Shown in pieces: positions 56,757 through 64,000 of a DNA stretch of 64,000 nt; within the stretch, counting starts at the first letter, position 1, and each line of letters begins with the position of its first letter. Made by a program: the position numbers and the translations under genes. Below the pieces are notes generated by a model, which had not been told where the DNA came from, ran no database searches, and saw only the letters and a list, made by a program, of their open reading frames with translations. This stretch comes from Bradyrhizobiaceae bacterium (GTDB lineage Bacteria; Pseudomonadota; Alphaproteobacteria; Rhizobiales; Xanthobacteraceae), in assembly GCA_020853885.1 (NCBI GenBank), contig JADYXZ010000020.1:186001-250000 (forward strand). The letters are read 5' to 3'.

Positions 56757-56790
56757 ACCGCCGTGCCTGGGCACGGCGGTTTCGTTTCAG
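56757..56790 (+). terminator. Intrinsic terminator after rho
   Basis: ACCGCCGTGC (56757-56766) pairs perfectly with GCACGGCGGT (56771-56780) around CTGG, followed by the T-rich TTCGTTTC. It lies 24 bases after the rho stop and just before the stop of the convergent DUF255 gene. Confidence 0.88.
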
Positions 56791-56791
56791 G

Positions 56792-58795
56792 CTAGCTCAC
56801 CGAAGTTGCCAGTTGATTCGGGTCCGTGATGGGCAGCGAACAGCTTTCGCCAATGCAGATAAAGGCGGCACCTTCTCTGGGCGCGGCCGCGATCTGCTCC
56901 CGCGCCGGATGCGTGGCGGACAAGGCTTCCGCGGCCGGGGCGCGCAGGACCGTGCGATCGAGAAACGGGAGCCGAAGCGCGGCAGCAGCGAAGTCGGCGG
57001 CGCGCTCGCCGGTCGCGACGATCTCCTTGTGGCGTAGCCTTAGATCGAGGGCATTCAGGAAGGCGGCGTGGCCGAACAGGTTTTCGGCGGCGGTCGGCAG
57101 CACGGCATCGAACAGGCGGTCGGCGCGCTCGCGGTAGCGGTCATCGCCGGCAAGCAACGCGAGCCGGATCAGGTTCTGCGCGATCAGCGCCTGCGGGTTG
57201 GGGAGGGCGTCGTCGCGCGTGAGCGCGAGGCGGACAATCAGACCCTCCGCGTCGTCGGCGGTGAGGAAGTAGGTTCCGCTGCTCCGGTCATTGTGGTGCC
57301 GCTCCAGCCCGGCGGTCCAGGCGATGGCACGCTCTAGGAATTCATTCTGGGCGGTCGCCTGATGCAGGGCGATCGCTGCGCGGATCATCGCCGCGTAGTC
57401 GGAGGAGAGGCCGGGGAAGACAAGGCGGTCGTTACGCCAGCTATGGCCGAGGCGGTCGCCGCGGGTCATGTTACCGGTTATGCAGTGGAAGGCGCGCGCG
57501 GCGCGCTCGATCCACGCCGGCTCGTTCAGGGGCGCGCCGGCATTGGCCAGCGCCGCGATCATCAGGCCATTCCAGTCGGCGAGCACCTTGTCGTCGAGGC
57601 CGGGGCGGACGCGGGCGGCGCGCACGTCGAGAAGCTTCGCGCGCAGCGCAGCGAGGCGGCGTTCATCGTTTTCGCTGCGCGGCAGGCCGTGCAGGCGATT
57701 CAGAATATTGTGCCCTTCGAAGTTGCCTTGCCCTGATACGTCGTAGTGGCCGGCGAAGTAGGCGGCATCGTCGGGGCCGAGCACGCGCTCGACTTCAGCA
57801 CGCGACCACACATAGAATTTGCCCTCCTCCCCTTCCGAATCGGCATCGAGGCTCGAGGCGAAGGCGCCGCCCTCGATCGTCATCTCCCGGGCGAGCCAGC
57901 CGACCGTCTCTTCGGCGCGGGCGCGGAAGAGCGGATTGCCGGTGCGGGCGTGGGCCAGCGCGAGCAGCTCGAGGAGCTGCGCATTGTCGTAGAGCATCTT
58001 CTCGAAGTGCGGGACGAGCCAGCGCTCGTCGACCGAGTAACGGGCATAGCCGCCGCCGAGATGGTCGTAGATGCCGCCTTCGCTCATGCGTATGAGCGCG
58101 TGCTCGACGGTCTCGAAGAAACGGACGTCGCCGGTGCGCTCGCCGGCGCGCCAGAGGAATTCGAGGATCGTGCACTGGGGGAATTTCGGCGCGCCGCGTA
58201 GGCCGCCATGCACCGGGTCGAACAGATTGGCGAAGCGCGGGGCGACCTGGTCGAGCTCGGCGCGGCCGAAGCTCACGCGCCCACTCGCCTCCACGCGCTC
58301 ACGGAGGCGGGCCGCGATCGCCGTGCGGTTGTTCTCGATCTTCGCCGGCTCCTCGCGGAAGACACGGGCGACCTCGCGGAGAACATCGACGAAGGCAGGC
58401 CGACCGTACCCGGCGTCCTTCGGGAAATAGGTGCCGCCCCAGAACGGCTCCCCCTTCGGCGTCAGGAACATGGTGAGCGGCCAGCCGCCGTGCTCGCCGA
58501 GCAGGAGGAGTGCGTTCATGTAGATCTCGTCGATGTCTGGGCGCTCCTCGCGATCGACTTTGATGTTGACGAAGAGGTCGTTCATGACGGCGGCGGTGGC
58601 GGCGTCCTCGAAGCTTTCGTGCGCCATGACGTGACACCAATGGCAGGCGGCGTAGCCGATCGAGAGGAGAATCGGCTTGCCGGTGCGCGCTGCTTCGGCG
58701 AGCGCGTCCGGACCCCAGGGCCACCAGGCGACGGGGTTGTCCTTGTGCTGGAGGAGATAGGGACTGGTCTCGCGCGCGAGCCGGTTCTCGGGCAT
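56792..58795 (-). CDS. DUF255 thioredoxin-domain protein (YyaL/SPATA20 family)
   Basis: The product has 667 residues. The first ~160 form the DUF255 thioredoxin-like domain: [39 protein letters not shown] (C-x-x-C) and [14 protein letters not shown]. The rest is an (alpha/alpha)6-barrel like those of glycoside epimerases ([39 protein letters not shown]). The family is widespread from bacteria to SPATA20 of animals; its reaction is not established. It is convergent with rho and divergent from mnmE (55-base gap). Confidence 0.92.
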   Translation of the reverse strand: MPENRLARETSPYLLQHKDNPVAWWPWGPDALAEAARTGKPILLSIGYAACHWCHVMAHESFEDAATAAVMNDLFVNIKVDREERPDIDEIYMNALLLLGEHGGWPLTMFLTPKGEPFWGGTYFPKDAGYGRPAFVDVLREVARVFREEPAKIENNRTAIAARLRERVEASGRVSFGRAELDQVAPRFANLFDPVHGGLRGAPKFPQCTILEFLWRAGERTGDVRFFETVEHALIRMSEGGIYDHLGGGYARYSVDERWLVPHFEKMLYDNAQLLELLALAHARTGNPLFRARAEETVGWLAREMTIEGGAFASSLDADSEGEEGKFYVWSRAEVERVLGPDDAAYFAGHYDVSGQGNFEGHNILNRLHGLPRSENDERRLAALRAKLLDVRAARVRPGLDDKVLADWNGLMIAALANAGAPLNEPAWIERAARAFHCITGNMTRGDRLGHSWRNDRLVFPGLSSDYAAMIRAAIALHQATAQNEFLERAIAWTAGLERHHNDRSSGTYFLTADDAEGLIVRLALTRDDALPNPQALIAQNLIRLALLAGDDRYRERADRLFDAVLPTAAENLFGHAAFLNALDLRLRHKEIVATGERAADFAAAALRLPFLDRTVLRAPAAEALSATHPAREQIAAAPREGAAFICIGESCSLPITDPNQLATSVS

Positions 58796-58850
58796 GGTGC
58801 CTCCTTCCCTTCAAGGCAAACTAACACGCACGGCGCCGGTTCAGGCTGAC

Positions 58851-60182
58851 ATGACTGCGAGCGAAGACACGATCTATGCGCTTTCGAGCGGCCGGCTGCC
58901 GGCAGCAATCGCGGTCGTGCGTATCTCGGGACCGAAGGCTCGAATCGGGCTCGAAACGTTGACCGGCAAAGTGCCGGAGCCGCGGCGGGCGGCGTACGCG
59001 ATGGTTCGCGATCCAAAGACGGGCGAACTGATCGACGACGCCTTGGCGCTCTGGTTTCCCGGGCCGAAGAGCGAGACCGGCGAGGATACCGTGGAGCTTC
59101 ACCTGCACGGCGGCCGGGCGATCGTTGCGGCCGTGTTCGGGGTGCTTGCGCGGCTCGACGGATTTCGGCCGGCGGTGGCGGGCGAGTTCACGCGGCGCGC
59201 GCTCCGTCACGGCAAGCTCGATCTTGCGGCCGTCGAGGGCCTTGGCGATCTCGTGGCCGCGGAGACGGAGGCGCAGCGGCGGCAGGCGCTCGCGCAGTTT
59301 CGCGGTGCGCTGTCGGCGCGGGTGGAGGCGTGGCGCGAACGGCTGGTCGCCGTGCTCGCCAAGCTCGAAGCGGCGATCGACTTCGTTGATGAAGGCGACG
59401 TGCCGGAGGACTTGCTGACGCCGGCGGTGGCGGCGGCGCGGGAGCTCGCCAAGGAAATCCGGACGGCGCTCCTCGACGCGGAGCGGGGCGAGCGGTTGCG
59501 CGAGGGCTTCGTCGTCGCGCTTGCCGGTCCGCCGAATGTCGGCAAGTCGACGTTGCTTAACCGGCTCGCGCAGCGAGACGTGGCGATCGTCACCGACATT
59601 CCCGGCACCACGCGCGACCCGATCGAGGTGGCGCTCGATCTCGGCGGAGTGCCGGTGGCGCTCGTCGATACGGCGGGCGTGCGGGAGACGAGCGACCGCG
59701 TGGAGGCGGAAGGCGTGCGGCGCGCGCTCGATCGGGCGGCGCATGCCGACCTTGTGCTGTGGCTCACCGAGGCGAGCGATCCGAATCCGCAGCCCGCGCC
59801 GAGTACGCGCCGCGTCCAGGCCGTCCGGACGAAGGCCGACCTTGTCGATTCGGAGACGCAACGACGGTTATCAGCGTCTGATTCGATTTGCGTTTCAGCC
59901 ACAGAAAACACGGGGATCGATTCGCTTCTGAAATTTCTGACGGCGGAGGCGGAGGCACTTGCGGGCGAGCCCGCGGTGGTGACGCACGCGCGGCAGCGGC
60001 ACGCTTTGACAGAAGCAGCGGAACGCATCGAGGCCGGGATCGCCATCGCAAAGCCCGGGCAGGAGGAGCTTGTCGCGGAGGAATTCCGGCTTGCCGCGCG
60101 GGCGCTCGGCCGGGTGACGGGGCGCGTCGACGTCGAAGACGTGCTCGATCTCGTGTTCAGAAACTTCTGTATTGGTAAATGA
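58851..60182 (+). CDS. mnmE: tRNA modification GTPase MnmE
   Basis: MnmE with MnmG modifies U34 of tRNAs (cmnm5U). The 443-residue protein has the N-terminal folate-binding domain (TIYALSSGRLPAAIAVVRIS, GGRAIVAAVFGVLARLDGFR), GTPase motifs G1 AGPPNVGKSTLLN, G2/G3 TDIPGTTRDPIE and LVDTAG, and the C-terminal FCIGK with the catalytic cysteine. The G4 motif is K-A-D in RTKADL. ATG 58851 fits the family. It leads the origin-linked mnmE-mnmG-rsmG-parAB run. Confidence 0.96.
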   Translation: MTASEDTIYALSSGRLPAAIAVVRISGPKARIGLETLTGKVPEPRRAAYAMVRDPKTGELIDDALALWFPGPKSETGEDTVELHLHGGRAIVAAVFGVLARLDGFRPAVAGEFTRRALRHGKLDLAAVEGLGDLVAAETEAQRRQALAQFRGALSARVEAWRERLVAVLAKLEAAIDFVDEGDVPEDLLTPAVAAARELAKEIRTALLDAERGERLREGFVVALAGPPNVGKSTLLNRLAQRDVAIVTDIPGTTRDPIEVALDLGGVPVALVDTAGVRETSDRVEAEGVRRALDRAAHADLVLWLTEASDPNPQPAPSTRRVQAVRTKADLVDSETQRRLSASDSICVSATENTGIDSLLKFLTAEAEALAGEPAVVTHARQRHALTEAAERIEAGIAIAKPGQEELVAEEFRLAARALGRVTGRVDVEDVLDLVFRNFCIGK

Positions 60183-60231
60183 ATTCTTAACGGCCGGCGG
60201 CCTGGGCCTTACCCCGCCGGCACCGGCGGCG

Positions 60232-60247
60232 TGACTCACGTGAAACA
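60232..60247. other. parS-like site 1
   Basis: TGACTCACGTGAAACA matches 14 of 16 bases of the parS consensus TGTTTCACGTGAAACA; the right half is perfect. It lies in the 186-base mnmE-mnmG gap, 53 bases from site 2. Confidence 0.6.
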
Positions 60248-60284
60248 CCCGAAAAGCCAGCGCCTGATTCAATCGTTACGCCTG

Positions 60285-60300
60285 CGTTTCACGTGAAACA
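60285..60300. other. parS site 2
   Basis: CGTTTCACGTGAAACA matches the parS consensus at 15 of 16 bases and contains the perfect 14-base palindrome GTTTCACGTGAAAC. Its position about 3.5 kb from parB is typical for the centromere-like ParB-binding site. Confidence 0.88.
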
Positions 60301-60368
60301 CACCCTCCCCGCGCCGCTTTTGACGGCGGGCCCGGTGCTCGGCTACAGGGGCGCCTTCGGAGCATCGC

Positions 60369-62213
60369 ATGCGATTTGACGTGATCGTCGTCGGCGGAGG
60401 CCATGCCGGCTGTGAGGCCGCGGCTGCGGCCGCGCGGCTCGGCGCCAACACGGCGCTCGTCACCCACCGTTTCGCGACGGTGGGCGCGATGTCGTGCAAT
60501 CCGGCGATCGGCGGGCTTGGCAAGGGACATCTCGTGCGCGAGGTCGATGCGCTCGACGGCCTCATGGGCCGCGTCGCCGACCGCGGCGGGATTCAGTTTC
60601 GTGTGCTCAACCGCCGCAAGGGACCGGCGGTGCGCGGGCCGCGCGCCCAAGCTGACCGCAAGCTCTATGCGGCGGCGATACAGGCGGCGATCCGCGCGAC
60701 GCCGACCCTCACGGTGATCGAGGGCGAGGCCGACGATCTCATCGTGCGCGATGGAAAAGCTGTGGGCGTTTCGGTTGCGGACGGCCGCGTGCTCGATGCC
60801 GGCGCGGTGGTGTTGACTACGGGGACATTTCTCCGCGGGCTGATTCACATCGGCGAGCAGAAGCTTCCCGCCGGCCGCGTCGGCGAGGCCCCTGCCCTCG
60901 GCTTGTCGCGCACGCTCGCCGCGCACGCGTTCACGCTCGGCCGGCTGAAGACCGGCACGCCCCCGCGTCTCGACGGCCGCACGATCGACTGGGGTGCCGT
61001 AGAGATGCAGCCGGGCGACGAGCCGCCGGAGCCCTTCTCCACCCTCACTGACCGCATCGAGAATCCGCAGATCGGCTGCGGCATCACCCGCACGACCGTG
61101 GCCACGCACGACGTGATCCGAGCGAACGTGCACCGCTCGCCGATGTATTCTGGGCAGATCGAAAGCCGCGGGCCGCGTTACTGCCCGTCGATCGAGGACA
61201 AGATCGTCCGCTTCGGTGACCGCGACGGGCACCAGATTTTTTTGGAGCCCGAGGGCCTCGACGACGACACGGTCTATCCGAACGGGATTTCCACCTCGCT
61301 GCCGGAGGACGTGCAGCTCGCGCTGATCGCAACAATCCCGGGGCTCGAACGCGCGAGGATGCTCCGGCCCGGCTACGCGATCGAGTACGACTACGTGGAC
61401 CCGCGCGAGCTCGAGCCGACGCTGGAGACGAAGCGCATGCCGGGTCTCTTCCTCGCCGGCCAGATCAACGGCACGACCGGCTACGAGGAAGCGGCCGCCC
61501 AGGGCCTGGTCGCCGGACTGAACGCGGCGCGGCGTGCGGGCGGTGCTGACGGCGCCGTGTTCGACCGTGCCGAAGCCTATCTCGGCGTGATGATCGACGA
61601 TCTCGTGACGCGCGGGGTGAGCGAGCCGTACCGCATGTTCACCTCGCGCGCGGAATTCCGCCTTACCTTGCGCGCGGACAACGCCGACCAGCGCCTTACC
61701 CGGCGGGGGCTCGATCTTGGCTGCGTCGGGTGCGAACGTGGTGAACGATTCGTTACCAAAATGACCGCGCTGGAATCGGCTCGCGCGTGGGCTCGCGCGG
61801 TTTCGATCACGCCGAGCGAGGCCGATCGATTCGGTTTCGTTTTGAATCGCGACGGGCAGCGGCGGACCGCGTACCAGCTCCTCTCCTACCCGCACCTCGG
61901 CATCGCCGATATCGCGAAGATCTGGCCCGGGGCCGCGGCGCTCGATGCGAAGATCGCGGCGCAGCTTGAGACCGACGCCAAGTACGAGGTCTATCTCGAG
62001 CGCCAGGCGCAGGACGTCGAGCGCTTCCGCCGCGACGAGGCGCTCGCGCTACCGGACGACCTCGACTACCAGGCGATCCCCGGGCTCTCGATGGAGCTGC
62101 GGCAGAAGCTCGGCCTGGTGCGGCCGCGCACGCTCGGCCAGGCCGACCGCATCGACGGCATGACGCCGGCGGCGCTTGCGCTCGTCGCGCTGCATGCGCG
62201 GCGCGCCGGATGA
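60369..62213 (+). CDS. mnmG: tRNA uridine-5-carboxymethylaminomethyl enzyme MnmG
   Basis: MnmG (GidA) is the FAD- and NADH-using partner of MnmE. The 614-residue protein begins with the FAD loop [20 protein letters not shown] and has [53 protein letters not shown] and [20 protein letters not shown]. The stop overlaps the rsmG ATG by 4 bases (ATGA). Confidence 0.98.
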   Translation: MRFDVIVVGGGHAGCEAAAAAARLGANTALVTHRFATVGAMSCNPAIGGLGKGHLVREVDALDGLMGRVADRGGIQFRVLNRRKGPAVRGPRAQADRKLYAAAIQAAIRATPTLTVIEGEADDLIVRDGKAVGVSVADGRVLDAGAVVLTTGTFLRGLIHIGEQKLPAGRVGEAPALGLSRTLAAHAFTLGRLKTGTPPRLDGRTIDWGAVEMQPGDEPPEPFSTLTDRIENPQIGCGITRTTVATHDVIRANVHRSPMYSGQIESRGPRYCPSIEDKIVRFGDRDGHQIFLEPEGLDDDTVYPNGISTSLPEDVQLALIATIPGLERARMLRPGYAIEYDYVDPRELEPTLETKRMPGLFLAGQINGTTGYEEAAAQGLVAGLNAARRAGGADGAVFDRAEAYLGVMIDDLVTRGVSEPYRMFTSRAEFRLTLRADNADQRLTRRGLDLGCVGCERGERFVTKMTALESARAWARAVSITPSEADRFGFVLNRDGQRRTAYQLLSYPHLGIADIAKIWPGAAALDAKIAAQLETDAKYEVYLERQAQDVERFRRDEALALPDDLDYQAIPGLSMELRQKLGLVRPRTLGQADRIDGMTPAALALVALHARRAG

Positions 62214-62851
62214 ATACTCGCAGTCTCGAAGCGGATCGCGCGCGCGCGCTCGAGCTCGTGCCGGTTTCACATGAAACGGCGGCGCGGCTCGATCAATTCG
62301 CGGAGCTGCTTCTGCGGTGGCAGCGCGCGGTGCAGCTCGTGGCGCCGTCGACGCTGCCGAAACTGTGGACGCGGCACATCGCCGACAGCCTGCAACTGAT
62401 CGCGCACGCGCCCGATGCGAAGATCTGGGTCGATCTTGGGTCGGGTGGCGGATTCCCGGGGCTCGTGATTGCGATCGCGTTGACGGAGCGGGCAGGGGCG
62501 CTCGTGCATCTCGTGGAGAGCGATGCGCGCAAGGCAGCGTTCCTGCGGGAAGCGGCGCGGCTCACGCATGCGCCGGTCAAGGTGCATGCGGCGCGGATCG
62601 AGTCGGCGGCGGAACAGATCGGAGCAGTGGATATCGTCACCGCTCGCGCCTTGGCGCCGCTCCCGCGCCTGCTAGAGTTGGCGCAGCCGTTCTTGCGGGC
62701 AGGGGCGAGAGCGGTCTTCCCCAAGGGACAACATCTAGATGAGGAATTGACCGAGGCCGCTAAATCTTGGATGATTCAATCACGAATTTTGCCGAGCCTG
62801 ACCGACCCCTCCGGCAAAATCCTGATCATCGAGAGCGCCACCCCCCGTTAA
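62210..62851 (+). CDS. rsmG: 16S rRNA (guanine-527-N7)-methyltransferase
   Basis: RsmG (GidB) methylates G527 of 16S rRNA. The 213-residue protein has [34 protein letters not shown], the SAM motif [38 protein letters not shown] and [19 protein letters not shown] parS-like site lies within its first 25 codons. parA starts 28 bases after its stop. Confidence 0.96.
   Translation: MNTRSLEADRARALELVPVSHETAARLDQFAELLLRWQRAVQLVAPSTLPKLWTRHIADSLQLIAHAPDAKIWVDLGSGGGFPGLVIAIALTERAGALVHLVESDARKAAFLREAARLTHAPVKVHAARIESAAEQIGAVDIVTARALAPLPRLLELAQPFLRAGARAVFPKGQHLDEELTEAAKSWMIQSRILPSLTDPSGKILIIESATPR
62263..62278. other. parS-like site 3 inside rsmG
   Basis: GGTTTCACATGAAACG matches 13 of 16 bases of the parS consensus, with the arms GTTTCA/TGAAAC intact and one change in the central CACGTG. 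It is inside codons 18-23 of rsmG and 602 bases before parA. Confidence 0.6.
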
Positions 62852-62879
62852 CCCTGCGTTAACCACGATTGCAAATGCC

Positions 62880-63707
62880 ATGACCGCCCATCGCCCCCGC
62901 GTCCTCGCCATCGCCAACCAGAAGGGCGGTGTCGGCAAGACTACCACCGCCATCAACCTCGGCACCGCGCTCGCCGCCATCGACGAGCGGGTGCTGATCG
63001 TCGACCTCGACCCGCAGGGCAATGCCTCGACCGGGCTCGGGATCGAATACAAGACCCGCACCGTCTCCACCTATGACGCGCTGATGGGCGACGCGCCGCT
63101 CGCGGCGACCGTGCGCGAGACGGCGGTGCCGCATCTGCACATCGCGCCGTCAACGATCGACCTCTCGGGTTTCGATCTGGAAATCTCGACGGCGTCCGAC
63201 CGCGCGTTCCGGCTGCGCAAGGCGATCGCGGCGCTCGGCACACCGGCGCGCAACGCGGAAGGGAAGCTGGAAGGCGAGGGCTATAGCTACGTGCTCGTCG
63301 ATTGCCCGCCGTCGCTCAATCTGCTGACGGTCAACGCGATGGCGGCGGCCGACGCGATCCTCGTTCCGCTGCAGTGCGAGTTCTTCGCGCTCGAAGGTCT
63401 GTCGCAACTTCTCAAGACGGTCGAGCAGGTGAAGAGCACGTTGAACCCGGGCCTGACGATCCACGGCATCGTGCTGACCATGTACGACGCCCGCAACAAT
63501 CTCTCCGACCAGGTCGTCGCCGACGTGCGCCAGTTCCTCGGCGACAAGGTCTATGAGACGATCATTCCGCGCAACGTGCGCGTGTCGGAGGCGCCGTCGT
63601 ACGGCAAGCCTGTGCTGCTCTACGATTTCAAGTGCGTCGGCAGCCAAGCGTACCTCAAGCTCGCGTCGGAGATCGTGCAGCGCGAGCGCACCTTGGCGGC
63701 GGCATGA
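62880..63707 (+). CDS. parA: Chromosome partitioning ATPase ParA
   Basis: ParA is the Walker-type ATPase that moves ParB-parS complexes. The 275-residue protein has the deviant Walker A LAIANQKGGVGKTTTAINLG, VLIVDLDPQGNASTGLG, YVLVDCPPSLNLLTVNAM and LVPLQCEFFALEGLSQLL. It lacks an N-terminal DNA-binding domain, as expected for chromosomal ParA (Soj). parB follows after 46 bases. Confidence 0.97.
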   Translation: MTAHRPRVLAIANQKGGVGKTTTAINLGTALAAIDERVLIVDLDPQGNASTGLGIEYKTRTVSTYDALMGDAPLAATVRETAVPHLHIAPSTIDLSGFDLEISTASDRAFRLRKAIAALGTPARNAEGKLEGEGYSYVLVDCPPSLNLLTVNAMAAADAILVPLQCEFFALEGLSQLLKTVEQVKSTLNPGLTIHGIVLTMYDARNNLSDQVVADVRQFLGDKVYETIIPRNVRVSEAPSYGKPVLLYDFKCVGSQAYLKLASEIVQRERTLAAA

Positions 63708-63753
63708 GACCTGACCGCGCATGCGCCCGGGCAACAACCGCGAACGGAGTTCA

Positions 63754-64000
63754 ATGGTGACCATGGCGGAAGACGCGCCCCGCTCGCGACTGGGACGAGG
63801 GCTTGCGGCACTGATCGGCGACGTGGGCGACGAGAACGCCGCGATCGAGCGCGCGCGCGGACAGCGGCGCGTGCCGATCGAGTTTCTCAAGCCCAATCCC
63901 CGCAATCCGCGCCGGCAGTTCAACGAGGAGGAGCTCGAAGAGCTCGCGTCGTCGATCCGCGCGAAGGGAATCCTGCAGCCGATCCTCGTGCGCTCGCTGC
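63754..64000 (+). CDS. parB: Chromosome partitioning protein ParB (5' part)
   Basis: The gene is truncated by the window end; 82 codons are present. ATG 63754 has GGAG four bases before it; a second ATG at 63763 (MAEDAPRS) is the alternative. The translation contains SRLGRGLAALIGD, typical of the N-terminal ParA-activating region. Next come VPIEFLKPNPRNPRRQF and ELEELASSIRAKGILQPILV, which form the CTPase/ParB-box domain. ParB binds the parS sites in this window. Confidence 0.95.
   Translation, partial: MVTMAEDAPRSRLGRGLAALIGDVGDENAAIERARGQRRVPIEFLKPNPRNPRRQFNEEELEELASSIRAKGILQPILVRSL

Overview
The window is high-GC chromosomal DNA from an alphaproteobacterium, most likely of the order Hyphomicrobiales (Rhizobiales), with a Bradyrhizobium/Xanthobacteraceae flavour. 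This rests on gene order (hrcA-grpE-dnaK-dnaJ; hisB-DUF2628-hisHAFE-coaA; secB-dnaQ-coaE-aroE-maf-ppsR | hemE-hemJ-rho; mnmE-mnmG-rsmG-parA-parB), on an RpoH promoter of alphaproteobacterial type, on a GTTC-N7-GTTC LexA box, and on intergenic palindromes that I recognise from that group. No insertion sequence, prophage, CRISPR array, tRNA or rRNA gene was seen. Nearly all DNA is coding.

Layout. 1-970: tail of an unknown gene, then a secreted Gly/Ala repeat protein. 970-4808 (minus): gpmA, dapB, a DUF1330 gene, pyrF, an FMN reductase and a PmtA-like methyltransferase, downstream of the chaperone block dnaJ, dnaK, grpE, hrcA (4914-10073). 10212-13845 (plus): rph, rdgB, an aldo/keto reductase and hemW, with dispersed palindromic repeats on both sides of hemW. 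13994-17656: an LpoA-like lipoprotein divergent from rsmI-yraN-gshB. 17657-23194: an exported unknown, a membrane diguanylate cyclase, an amidase-like exported protein, LexA-linked comM and an FNR-like regulator.

23195-37758 is a complete chemotaxis locus between two AT-rich spacers. On the minus strand the order is cheW, NIT-domain receptor, a collapsed receptor remnant, HBM-domain receptor, cheR, cheD, cheB, a STAS-receiver fusion, cheA, cheY, and a small helical protein with a CheZ-like DxxxQ motif. On the plus strand, facing it, are a receiver protein with a FliM/CheZ-like C-terminal peptide and a helical partner; two large palindromes separate the convergent sets. Both intact receptors end in a W-x-x-F pentapeptide of the type that tethers CheR/CheB. 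A hybrid histidine kinase follows (37759-39999).

40006-44576 (minus) is the coaA/his operon with ATGA/GTGA start-stop overlaps. 44711-49865 holds hslVU, an Smr protein, mltA, a Tim44-like protein and secB. 49874-53484 (minus) is dnaQ-coaE-aroE-maf-ppsR, and from 53779 on the plus strand come hemE-hemJ-rho. The ppsR/hemE gap corresponds by synteny to the Caulobacter chromosomal origin. mnmE, mnmG, rsmG, parA and the start of parB close the window, with three parS-like sites at 60232-62278. The right-hand third is therefore probably the replication and segregation origin region of the chromosome.
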